DNA from: an uncultured Eubacteriales bacterium
GTDB taxonomy: Bacteria > Bacillota > Clostridia > Oscillospirales > CAG-382
Assembly: GCA_934446675.1 (NCBI GenBank)
Contig: CAKSEL010000011.1
Location: 27,852-91,851 of the forward strand
Reading direction: 5' to 3'
DNA length: 64,000 bases
Part shown: in pieces, positions 57,949-64,000 of the stretch
Numbering within the stretch: position 1 is the first letter of the stretch
How the letters are laid out: each line of letters starts with the position of its first letter
The notes under the pieces: model-generated
What the model was told of the DNA's origin: nothing
The model's database searches: none
What the model saw: only the letters and a program-made list of their open reading frames with translations
Program-made: the position numbers and the translations under genes

Positions 57949-58846
57949 AATCAAATCATTACAAGGTTTAAAGGCAGTATTAATAATATATGTCTTTCTC
58001 TTCCATATTCTCGGCATTGTGGATATGCGAACAGTTTTGCACGGTTTTTTTGAAAATTCCGGATGGATAGGAGTAAAAGGTTTTTTCCTCCTTTCCGGCT
58101 TTTTATTGGGAGTTCTTTATATTGACAACGGCTCGGTCTATCAGGCGATAAAGGATAGGATCAGAGCATTTTTAAGAAAGTACTATAAGTGGCATCTGTT
58201 GTTTTTCGTAATTATGTTGCCGTTCATGCTGTTGAAGGTCAAAAATTCTGAAATCTCGTTGTGGAGACTTGTTGTTTATGCTGTCAGCAATCTAACGTTG
58301 ACTCACGGTCAAATACCGTTGGAAGGGTGCGCATTGGCATTCAATGATGTTTCATGGTATTTGTCGACATTCTTGTTTTTGTTTTTTCCTTCGGCACTAT
58401 TCATGAATGCAGTCAAGAGAACTGATGCAAGGAAATCTTGTGTCATTTTTACATTTCTTGTTCTTGGTGAATTGCTTATTACCTTATTGGTGTACTGTTC
58501 AGGTATTACTGAGTGGATTGTTGAATGGTTGTTGTATTATCCTTTCCCGATAAGAATGATAGATGTGTTTACAGGTATCCTGTGCGGGAAGCTGTATAAA
58601 AATAAACATATTGGTATTCGTACACGAACAGACAATGTTATTTCCGCTCTTTGTGCTTTGGCGATGATCGGAATTCAATTGAATTCGTCCAACATCCCGA
58701 TTTATTTTAGATATTCCTGCATTTATACAATTCCGCTTTTGTGTATTATAGTAGCATCTGCTAATCAGCAGACTGTTATAGCAAAAATTCTTAGCGTCAA
58801 ACCTTTAAAATGGATTGGAGATATAAGCTTTTATATATATATATAA
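57938..58846 (+). CDS. Acyltransferase family 3 protein, prematurely stopped at a TA repeat (probable phase-OFF state)
   Basis: 302 residues as it reads here, with about eight membrane helices and the acyltransferase-3 start KSLQGLKAVLIIYVFLFHILGIVD (His in the first helix) and SGWIGVKGFFLLSGFLLG. Such proteins acetylate or succinylate sugars on the membrane. The frame ends after WIGDISFYIYI at a TAA made by a (TA)7 tract. The family continuation SHLAIGKYLFKL follows in another frame; removing one TA unit restores an open frame to 59037 and a protein of about 365 residues, the normal length. Alternatives: sequencing or assembly error, or a decayed gene. GTG start; overlaps the end of wzy. Confidence 0.8.
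   Translation: MKARIKSLQGLKAVLIIYVFLFHILGIVDMRTVLHGFFENSGWIGVKGFFLLSGFLLGVLYIDNGSVYQAIKDRIRAFLRKYYKWHLLFFVIMLPFMLLKVKNSEISLWRLVVYAVSNLTLTHGQIPLEGCALAFNDVSWYLSTFLFLFFPSALFMNAVKRTDARKSCVIFTFLVLGELLITLLVYCSGITEWIVEWLLYYPFPIRMIDVFTGILCGKLYKNKHIGIRTRTDNVISALCALAMIGIQLNSSNIPIYFRYSCIYTIPLLCIIVASANQQTVIAKILSVKPLKWIGDISFYIYI
58832..58845 (+). repeat. (TA)7 dinucleotide repeat in the acyltransferase gene
   Basis: Seven uninterrupted TA units. With seven units the gene ends at 58846; with six it continues to 59037. This is the hallmark of slipped-strand contingency repeats. Confidence 0.9.
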
Positions 58847-59037
58847 GTCACTTGGCAATCGGGAAATATTTATTCAAGCTGGCTCAACATATTCTAAAAT
58901 TTGACTTTGACAAAAATTATGTTACTTCTGTACTATATGTTGCGAGCGTATTTAGTTTAACACTGACAATAGCTGCTGTTATGAACAGATTTGACAAAGG
59001 GAGAAGGAGACATGAAACGCTTTATAATAACGGTTGA
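58847..59037 (+). pseudogene. Out-of-frame 3' end of the acyltransferase-3 gene
   Basis: In the frame +1 relative to the truncated gene this DNA encodes SHLAIGKYLFKLAQHIL, a further membrane helix (SVLYVASVFSLTLTIAAVM) and a charged tail, exactly the end expected of an acyltransferase-3. It overlaps the start of the next gene by 26 nt. It is not expected to be made as a separate protein. Confidence 0.8.
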
Positions 59038-59929
59038 CACGGAGGGCGACAATTTATGGGCTTGGAAACCCGGAGATGTTATAGGTACAGAAAACGCTAA
59101 GTATGTGGATCGCTTCCAGAAACTTTGTGAAAAATACAAGTACATACCCGTTTACTTATGTAATTACGAGATGATAAATGATGATAACTTCTGCTCGTAT
59201 ATTTCACAAAAGGCGGCACTTGGTTGTTGTGAAATCGGCATGCATCTGCACGCATGGAATTCTCCGCCGCTTTTTGAACTGAATAACGTCTATGGAGGGC
59301 AAAGTTACATAACCGAGTATACTCGTCAGCAGATACTGGAAAAACACTTGTACCTGAGAGATCTTATAAAAGAAAAGACCGGCTTTACTCCGGTAAGCTA
59401 TCGTGCAGGACGCTGGGCGACAGATGAAACATTATTTTCTGTTCTGGACGAAATCGGTATTAAAGTTGATTGTTCGGTAACGCCGGGTGTTTCCATGGAA
59501 CACTGCCCGGGAATGACTGTTCAGGGAGGAAATTCCTATGCGGGGTATCCTTGTGCGCCCTATAAATTGACAGACAATCTCATTGAAGTGCCGATGACGA
59601 CAAAATTGATGAAATGCTTTGAAGGGCGTTCTTTGAAAAATAAGATAGGAAATTTTATCAGAGGCAAGCAATTTTGGCTCAGACCGGCTATTCATCATTA
59701 TGACGATATGAAACGCCTTATAAATCAAATGGAAAGTGAAGGAAACGGGTATCTTGAGTTTATGATTCATTCTTCAGAGCTTATGCCCGGCGGCAGTCCT
59801 TACGGAAAGGATGAAGCTGCTGTCGAAAGAATTTATCAAAGAATGGAGAAAGTATTTGACCTGGTTTCAAATAACTATGATGGTATTTCCATGGCAGATT
59901 ATTATACGGAAATTATAGGTAAACTGTAA
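59012..59929 (+). CDS. Polysaccharide deacetylase-fold (WalW-like) protein
   Basis: 305 residues from ATG 59012, with AAAGGGAG 8 nt before it. NodB-type (alpha/beta) barrel: ITVDTEGDN near the start (metal-binding Asp), EIGMHLHAWNSPPL with H-x-H (metal His), and the RAGRWATDETLFSVLDEIGIKVDCSV segment with the conserved Arg-Ala-Gly, as in WalW family members found in polysaccharide loci. Closing motif EFMIHSSELMPGGSP supplies another His. Likely removes acyl groups from a sugar intermediate or uses the fold differently; substrate unknown. No signal peptide. Confidence 0.85.
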   Translation: MKRFIITVDTEGDNLWAWKPGDVIGTENAKYVDRFQKLCEKYKYIPVYLCNYEMINDDNFCSYISQKAALGCCEIGMHLHAWNSPPLFELNNVYGGQSYITEYTRQQILEKHLYLRDLIKEKTGFTPVSYRAGRWATDETLFSVLDEIGIKVDCSVTPGVSMEHCPGMTVQGGNSYAGYPCAPYKLTDNLIEVPMTTKLMKCFEGRSLKNKIGNFIRGKQFWLRPAIHHYDDMKRLINQMESEGNGYLEFMIHSSELMPGGSPYGKDEAAVERIYQRMEKVFDLVSNNYDGISMADYYTEIIGKL

Positions 59930-59942
59930 AGCGGTGGTAGAA

Positions 59943-61004
59943 ATGCAAAAAATCGGATTATTAACTTTTCACAGAACCACAAATTTCGGATCATATTTGC
60001 AAACATACGGGCTGTACAAAAAAATTTCGGATATGGGATATTGTTGCGAAATTATTGATTATAGATGCCCGGCTGTCGAAAAACGTGAAAACCTGAACAA
60101 AAATACAGCAAACGGATTAAAAGATTTATTAAAAAGAATATTGTTCCAATATGCGCTTGACAGAAAAGCAAAGGCGCTCTCAGCTTTTTCAATGGAAAAT
60201 ATGAATTTTAGCAGACCATATACTCCGGAAAATATAAATGAAGCAAATTCAGATTTTGACGTATTTATAGTAGGCAGTGATATTGTCTGGGGGCTTGACA
60301 TAACAGAATGTGATTACAATTACTTTTTAAAGTTTGTTGCTGACGGCAAAAGAATGTATGCGTTTTCATCGTCGGTCGGCACAGAGAATAAAGAACATAT
60401 GGCTGATATAGGTTCTTTGCTTAGGCGCTTTGACAGAATAACTGTACGTGAAAGCAGTATGGTTAAATGGGTTAAGGAGATTTCGGGCTGCAATGCGGAA
60501 TGGGTTTGTGATCCTACGATGCTTCTTGACGCGGACGAGTGGAAAACCGTTATTCCGTTTGAACAGCTTGAGAGCGATTATGTTCTTGTGTATTTTAATA
60601 ATCCCGACAAAAAAACTATTCGTGATGCAATTGAATATGGTACTAAGTACGGCAAGAAAGTGTTGTATATTAGCTATGGATTGCCGGAAAGCGGCGTAAA
60701 GAATATAAAACCAAAATCCCTGAATGAATTTCTCAGCTATATCTTTTATGCTGATCACATATTTACGGCATCATATCACGGAATGCTGTTTTCATTGTAT
60801 TTCAACAAAGAAATGACATTTTATACCCGCGATCATGCCGACCGCATGATTTCACTTTCGGAACGTCTCGGAATACAGGAGCAATGCGGGGACAACAAAA
60901 CGGAAAAAAGTTATAAACCGATACCGTATGAAACAGTTGATCTGAAAATAAATGAATTCAGGCAAGAATCAATATCTGTATTGAAAAAAATGCTGTTGGG
61001 ATAG
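59943..61004 (+). CDS. Polysaccharide pyruvyl transferase family protein
   Basis: 353 residues from ATG 59943, with GGTGG just before it; a GTG 9 nt upstream lies on that site. Family motifs: TFHRTTNFGSYLQTYGLYKKI near the start, FIVGSDIVWGLDIT, AFSSSVGTE, RFDRITVRESSMVKWVKEISG, CDPTMLLD, and ADHIFTASYHGMLFSLYF near the C-terminus. Members add a PEP-derived ketal pyruvate to terminal or internal sugars. It is followed after 12 nt by an FrhB-like iron-sulfur protein gene, a common pair in polysaccharide loci. Confidence 0.9.
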   Translation: MQKIGLLTFHRTTNFGSYLQTYGLYKKISDMGYCCEIIDYRCPAVEKRENLNKNTANGLKDLLKRILFQYALDRKAKALSAFSMENMNFSRPYTPENINEANSDFDVFIVGSDIVWGLDITECDYNYFLKFVADGKRMYAFSSSVGTENKEHMADIGSLLRRFDRITVRESSMVKWVKEISGCNAEWVCDPTMLLDADEWKTVIPFEQLESDYVLVYFNNPDKKTIRDAIEYGTKYGKKVLYISYGLPESGVKNIKPKSLNEFLSYIFYADHIFTASYHGMLFSLYFNKEMTFYTRDHADRMISLSERLGIQEQCGDNKTEKSYKPIPYETVDLKINEFRQESISVLKKMLLG

Positions 61005-61016
61005 CGGAGGCTTTAG

Positions 61017-62213
61017 ATGAATAAAATTTCTTTGCCCGATCATGGAATTTGTACAGGTTGCGGAGCTTGCGCAGTAAGTTGTCCGAGTTCGGCTGTTTAT
61101 ATGAAACAGGATAAAATGGACGTGTATTATCCGGAAATCGATCAAGACTGCTGTGTAAGATGCGGCAAGTGCCAAAGAGTTTGCCATTTAAATAATAATA
61201 TTATTTTGCAAAAGTCTGATCTTGTATATGCTGCTTATAGCAGCGATGCGAAAGAGCGGGCTACAAGTGCCAGCGGAGGAATGGCCGCTGAACTGTACAA
61301 ATATGCAAGAAAGAATAACTGGCATACCTATGGTGTTGAGTTTGTTCACAATTCCTGTGCTCATTATAAGGAGCTTGTCACAGACGACGATTATCAAAAA
61401 GCAAAAAACTCAAAGTATGTCTTTTGCGACGCTGCCGATGTGTATAAGCTTATTTCTGAACAGTTGGCAAAAGGTGATTTTGTTCTCTTTGTCGGTATTC
61501 CTTGTCAAGTGGCTGCACTAATCAGCTTTTTGGGCGGAAGAAGAGAAAATCTTGTTACTGTTGATATAATTTGCCACGGAACATGTCCGTCATGTTATCT
61601 TGATGCACACATTGATGCTATCGAGAAAAAGAAATCGCATAAAGCAGACGAACTGAGCTTTCGTGACCCTGAATACTCTACGTATACTTATACCTTTACT
61701 TTAAGAGATAATGGCAATGTTTTCTATCAAGCCAGACCTGATGAAACAGATATTTATCAAATTGGATATCATAAGGGATTGATATATAAGGAAAGTTGCT
61801 ATCATTGCAAATATACCCGGCCGGAACGAGTCGGCGATCTGACATTGTCGGATTTTTCAGGTCTCGGAAAACTTGCGCCGTATAATGACACAAAGAAATC
61901 GGTTTCGTGCGTTGTTGTTTCTTCGGAAAAAGGCGAACGCATTTTCCGTGATTTGAATGAACAAGGATTGATAGTTTCAGATAAAAGACCTGCTGATGAG
62001 GCATTTCAATATGATATGATGTTTCAGCACCCGACAACCGCACACAAAAAGCGTGTTAAATTTAAGCACATATATACCAAAACAGGTAGTTTTGAGAATG
62101 CGGCGAAGGTCGCATTGCGCTTTGAACTTGTGCGTAATGGAATTATGACGGTTTTGCATGTCAAAGAAATAAGGGGCTGGGCATCGAAAATCAAGCATAG
62201 TCTACTTCACTGA
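61017..62213 (+). CDS. FrhB-like (F420 hydrogenase beta-subunit family) iron-sulfur flavoprotein of a polysaccharide locus
   Basis: 398 residues. N-terminal double [4Fe-4S] ferredoxin: CTGCGACAVSCP (about 12-23) and CVRCGKCQRVCH (about 42-53). Then FrhB_FdhB N- and C-terminal domains (ASGGMAAELYKYARK, FVGIPCQVAALISFL, DIICHGTCPSCYLDAHI, ERVGDLTLSDFSGLG) with more cysteines at ESCYHCKYTRPER. In these loci, the protein is not part of F420 metabolism; it is thought to act on sugars with a flavin (UDP-galactopyranose-mutase-like or reductase roles are unproven). Coupled to the pyruvyl transferase gene. Confidence 0.9.
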   Translation: MNKISLPDHGICTGCGACAVSCPSSAVYMKQDKMDVYYPEIDQDCCVRCGKCQRVCHLNNNIILQKSDLVYAAYSSDAKERATSASGGMAAELYKYARKNNWHTYGVEFVHNSCAHYKELVTDDDYQKAKNSKYVFCDAADVYKLISEQLAKGDFVLFVGIPCQVAALISFLGGRRENLVTVDIICHGTCPSCYLDAHIDAIEKKKSHKADELSFRDPEYSTYTYTFTLRDNGNVFYQARPDETDIYQIGYHKGLIYKESCYHCKYTRPERVGDLTLSDFSGLGKLAPYNDTKKSVSCVVVSSEKGERIFRDLNEQGLIVSDKRPADEAFQYDMMFQHPTTAHKKRVKFKHIYTKTGSFENAAKVALRFELVRNGIMTVLHVKEIRGWASKIKHSLLH

Positions 62214-62226
62214 GAAAGGATAAAAA

Positions 62227-63654
62227 ATGTCAAAAATAAACGGCAGATCTGCAAGTAAGGCATTGTTTAAGAACACGGGGATTATTGCAATCGGACAGAT
62301 CAGTACAAGATTGATTAACTTTTTTTTGCTTCCTCTTTATACGGCTATTCTGTCGCAGGAAGAATACGGACTTGTTGACCTGCTTTCCACATATTCAAGC
62401 TTTATAGCCGTTATTCTCGGACTGCAGCTTAGTCAAGCAGCATTTCGTTTTTTGGTCACATATAGAGACGATCGTGAAAAAACAACAAAAGTCATTTCAA
62501 CCATTGTTGTTATAACAGTGGCGATTTCTTTGGTATATGCAGCTTTGTTTGGCATCGTATCTCCATTGATACACCTTGAATGTAAATGGTACTTGCTGGT
62601 TCATGTTATTGCTGTATTATATTTGCAGACATTTTCCTGTATTGCGCGCGGTCTTGGCAGAAATACAGATTATGCATTAGGAAATTTTATTTCAGCAGCA
62701 ATATCTCTTGTTCTTAATGTGATTGCGATTGCTGTTTTAAGACTTGGTGTTCCGGCTATGCTGCTGGCATATATTATCGGACCGTTTGTCGGAGGCACAA
62801 TTATTTTTGTCAGAAGCAAAGTGTGGAGATACATAAAGCATAAAAGTATTTCAAAAGACGAATCAAATATAATTATTAAATATTCACTGCCGCTTGTTCC
62901 GAATGAACTGTCATGGTCTTTAATACACGCATCTGACCGTATGGTTATTACGCACTTTATTAATGTGGCGGCAAACGGCATAATAGCGGTAGCTGCGAAG
63001 TTTTCATCAATTTACACAACTGCATTCTCCATATTCAATACTTCATGGACCGAACAGGTTGTGCTGCATTATAAAGATGAAGGCGGACCGGAATATATTT
63101 GCGGTATGTTTGATAAGATGGTAACATTATTCGGAACAATGGCTATCGGAATGATATCCTGTATGCCCTTTGTGTTTAACTTGTTTGTAAATGAAAAATT
63201 TAGTAGTGCTTATCCATTGATTCCTCTTTATATGGTTGCTGTTTTTTTTAATGCGATTATCGGAATGATAAGTGCCGTTTATTTAATTGAAAACGAGACA
63301 AGACAAGTTGCAGTTTCAACGACAGTTGCTGCGGCAGTTAATTTATTGGTTGATTTAGCATTGGTTAAGTTTATCGGCGTATACGCTGCTCCGTTCTCCT
63401 CCGTTTGCGGATATGCTGCAATCAGCTTTTGGAGATTGTATGATATTAATAAGCGTCACTGTCGGATATCTATGCCACTAAAGAAGATTTTGCTTCTCTT
63501 GTCAATGCTTGTTGTATCACTTGTGGGATATTATTTATCCGGAAAGATGATTCAGGCAATGTGCCTTCTTATAATTGCAGTTCTTTCTGTTGTTATCAAC
63601 AAAAACTTTTTGGCGGAGATGTTGAGTATGCTCATAAGAAAGAAGAATTCATGA
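62227..63654 (+). CDS. wzx: Polysaccharide flippase (Wzx/MATE-like, MurJ-superfamily)
   Basis: 475 residues, about 12-14 membrane helices. N-terminal KALFKNTGIIAIGQISTRLINFFLLPLYTAILSQEEYGLVDLLSTY is the classic Wzx start, followed by paired helices and short basic loops to the end. It moves undecaprenyl-linked repeat units across the membrane for polymerisation by Wzy. AAAGGA before the ATG. Last gene of the operon; the following 179 bases contain no further polysaccharide gene. Confidence 0.93.
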   Translation: MSKINGRSASKALFKNTGIIAIGQISTRLINFFLLPLYTAILSQEEYGLVDLLSTYSSFIAVILGLQLSQAAFRFLVTYRDDREKTTKVISTIVVITVAISLVYAALFGIVSPLIHLECKWYLLVHVIAVLYLQTFSCIARGLGRNTDYALGNFISAAISLVLNVIAIAVLRLGVPAMLLAYIIGPFVGGTIIFVRSKVWRYIKHKSISKDESNIIIKYSLPLVPNELSWSLIHASDRMVITHFINVAANGIIAVAAKFSSIYTTAFSIFNTSWTEQVVLHYKDEGGPEYICGMFDKMVTLFGTMAIGMISCMPFVFNLFVNEKFSSAYPLIPLYMVAVFFNAIIGMISAVYLIENETRQVAVSTTVAAAVNLLVDLALVKFIGVYAAPFSSVCGYAAISFWRLYDINKRHCRISMPLKKILLLLSMLVVSLVGYYLSGKMIQAMCLLIIAVLSVVINKNFLAEMLSMLIRKKNS

Positions 63655-63693
63655 ATTCAGAGCCGTGCTCGTAGTGTCGTAATGTTATTCCAT

Positions 63694-63726
63694 TGCATAG
63701 TTGTTTGCATTTTCCGGAACTATGCA
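63694..63726 (+). repeat. Inverted repeat between wzx and the galactokinase-like gene
   Basis: TGCATAGTT (63694-63702) / AACTATGCA (63718-63726), perfect 9-bp stem with a 15-nt loop, followed by a weak T-rich stretch. It could be a poor terminator of the operon or an operator for the next gene; not decidable from sequence. Confidence 0.5.
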
Positions 63727-63833
63727 TGGTTTAATTTGAAAAAAATTGCTAATACTTTAGTGAAAATTTAAAACACATTCGGAGAAAAGGTAGAATTGTA
63801 ACGGGAATATAAATAAAATGCAAGGAGAAACGC

Positions 63834-64000
63834 ATGAGAGATAGAGAATACAGCGAAACAGGAGCAGGCGGAAAAGCAATCGGTGCATTTGAGCAGACAT
63901 ACCGCAAAAGTCCGGAGCAGACAGCATTCACGCCGTACCGGGTATGTCCTATCGGGGCGCACAGCGACCATCAGCTCGGAAAGATAACGGGATTTGCCAT
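63834..64000 (+). CDS. Galactokinase-like GHMP kinase, N-terminal part, cut by window edge
   Basis: 55 residues visible. Starts at ATG 63834, with AAGGAG 6 nt upstream. FTPYRVCPIGAHSDHQLGKITGFA matches the galactokinase/GHMP sugar-kinase signature (usually GRVNLIGEHTDYNGG), in a variant in which IGAHSDHQ replaces IGEHTDYN. This variant recurs in galactokinase-like sugar kinases of gut Clostridia. Substrate not certain. Confidence 0.8.
   Translation, partial: MRDREYSETGAGGKAIGAFEQTYRKSPEQTAFTPYRVCPIGAHSDHQLGKITGFA

Noticed and set aside
58810..59037. Separate 75-residue gene
   Set aside because: It is the displaced 3' end of the acyltransferase-3 gene; the sequence continues the family exactly when one TA unit is removed.
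62320..63249. T8 homopolymer tracts in wzy and wzx as further contingency repeats
   Set aside because: Tracts of eight T are expected in such A/T-rich DNA. All are in frame and encode Phe/Leu in membrane helices, and there is no sign of frame change.

Overview
The window reads as chromosome from a strictly anaerobic, Gram-positive-type member of the Clostridia, probably a gut Oscillospirales/Christensenellales-like bacterium. This is inferred from S-layer-homology (SLH) proteins, an LTA-synthase-type sulfatase-fold enzyme, two rubrerythrins, G/AGGAGG ribosome sites, several TTG starts and a DUF3737/PatB pair. About 1-44 kb is ordinary chromosome of moderate G+C. From about 45 kb onward the DNA is visibly more A+T-rich and carries accessory genes. 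I saw no tRNA, rRNA, CRISPR array or transposase.

Layout. 0-1.4 kb: DUF3737 gene and a cut PatB/MalY aminotransferase (minus). 1.7-10.7 kb: a PAS/GAF/EAL signalling protein, mntP, and a large secreted SLH protein with a GH99/WbsX-like domain. 10.9-17 kb (minus): ECF sigma/anti-sigma pair, then mutL-tgt-pentapeptide protein. 17.2-21.9 kb: mreB, a sugar isomerase-like gene, an AraC regulator and a membrane sulfatase-fold transferase. 22-28.4 kb: a compact aromatic amino acid operon, tyrA-aroA-aroC-pheA-aroE/aroK fusion-aroQ. It is preceded by a promoter, a Tyr/Phe-rich leader peptide, competing hairpins and a terminator, which is the anatomy of ribosome-mediated attenuation. 28.5-40.3 kb: a membrane-anchored glycosidase-like protein; a cobalamin riboswitch reading into a secreted DUF4430/SLH protein (a candidate surface corrinoid binder); a glycerol-1-phosphate dehydrogenase/UPF0126/GlpQ operon; and an FAD oxidoreductase. 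40.5-43.8 kb: a secreted I42-type (chagasin-like) inhibitor and a peroxide-defence operon (Fur-family regulator, reverse rubrerythrin, rubrerythrin) with tandem 7-1-7 operators.

44.0-46.9 kb is the most unusual region. A tyrosine recombinase gene ends inside one copy of a perfect 25-bp inverted repeat. The second copy lies 223 bp further on, just before a three-gene cassette of unknown function (two membrane proteins and one small soluble protein). The segment between the repeats carries a consensus TTGACA-16-TATAAT promoter with an extended -10, pointing AWAY from the cassette in this assembly. This looks like an invertible-promoter phase switch caught in its OFF state.

47.1-63.7 kb is a Wzx/Wzy-type exopolysaccharide or capsule operon behind a consensus promoter and a leader of about 230 nt. 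It encodes a DegT aminotransferase, a PglC-like initiating phosphoglycosyl transferase, four GT4 glycosyltransferases, a CDP-alcohol transferase plus an SDR-cytidylyltransferase fusion (likely a polyol-phosphate decoration branch), a hexapeptide acetyltransferase, Wzy, an acyltransferase-3, a deacetylase-fold protein, a pyruvyl transferase, an FrhB-like iron-sulfur protein and Wzx. The acyltransferase-3 is broken at a (TA)7 tract, and loss of one TA unit restores it, so the surface glycan may carry a second phase-variable layer. The window ends inside a galactokinase-like gene.
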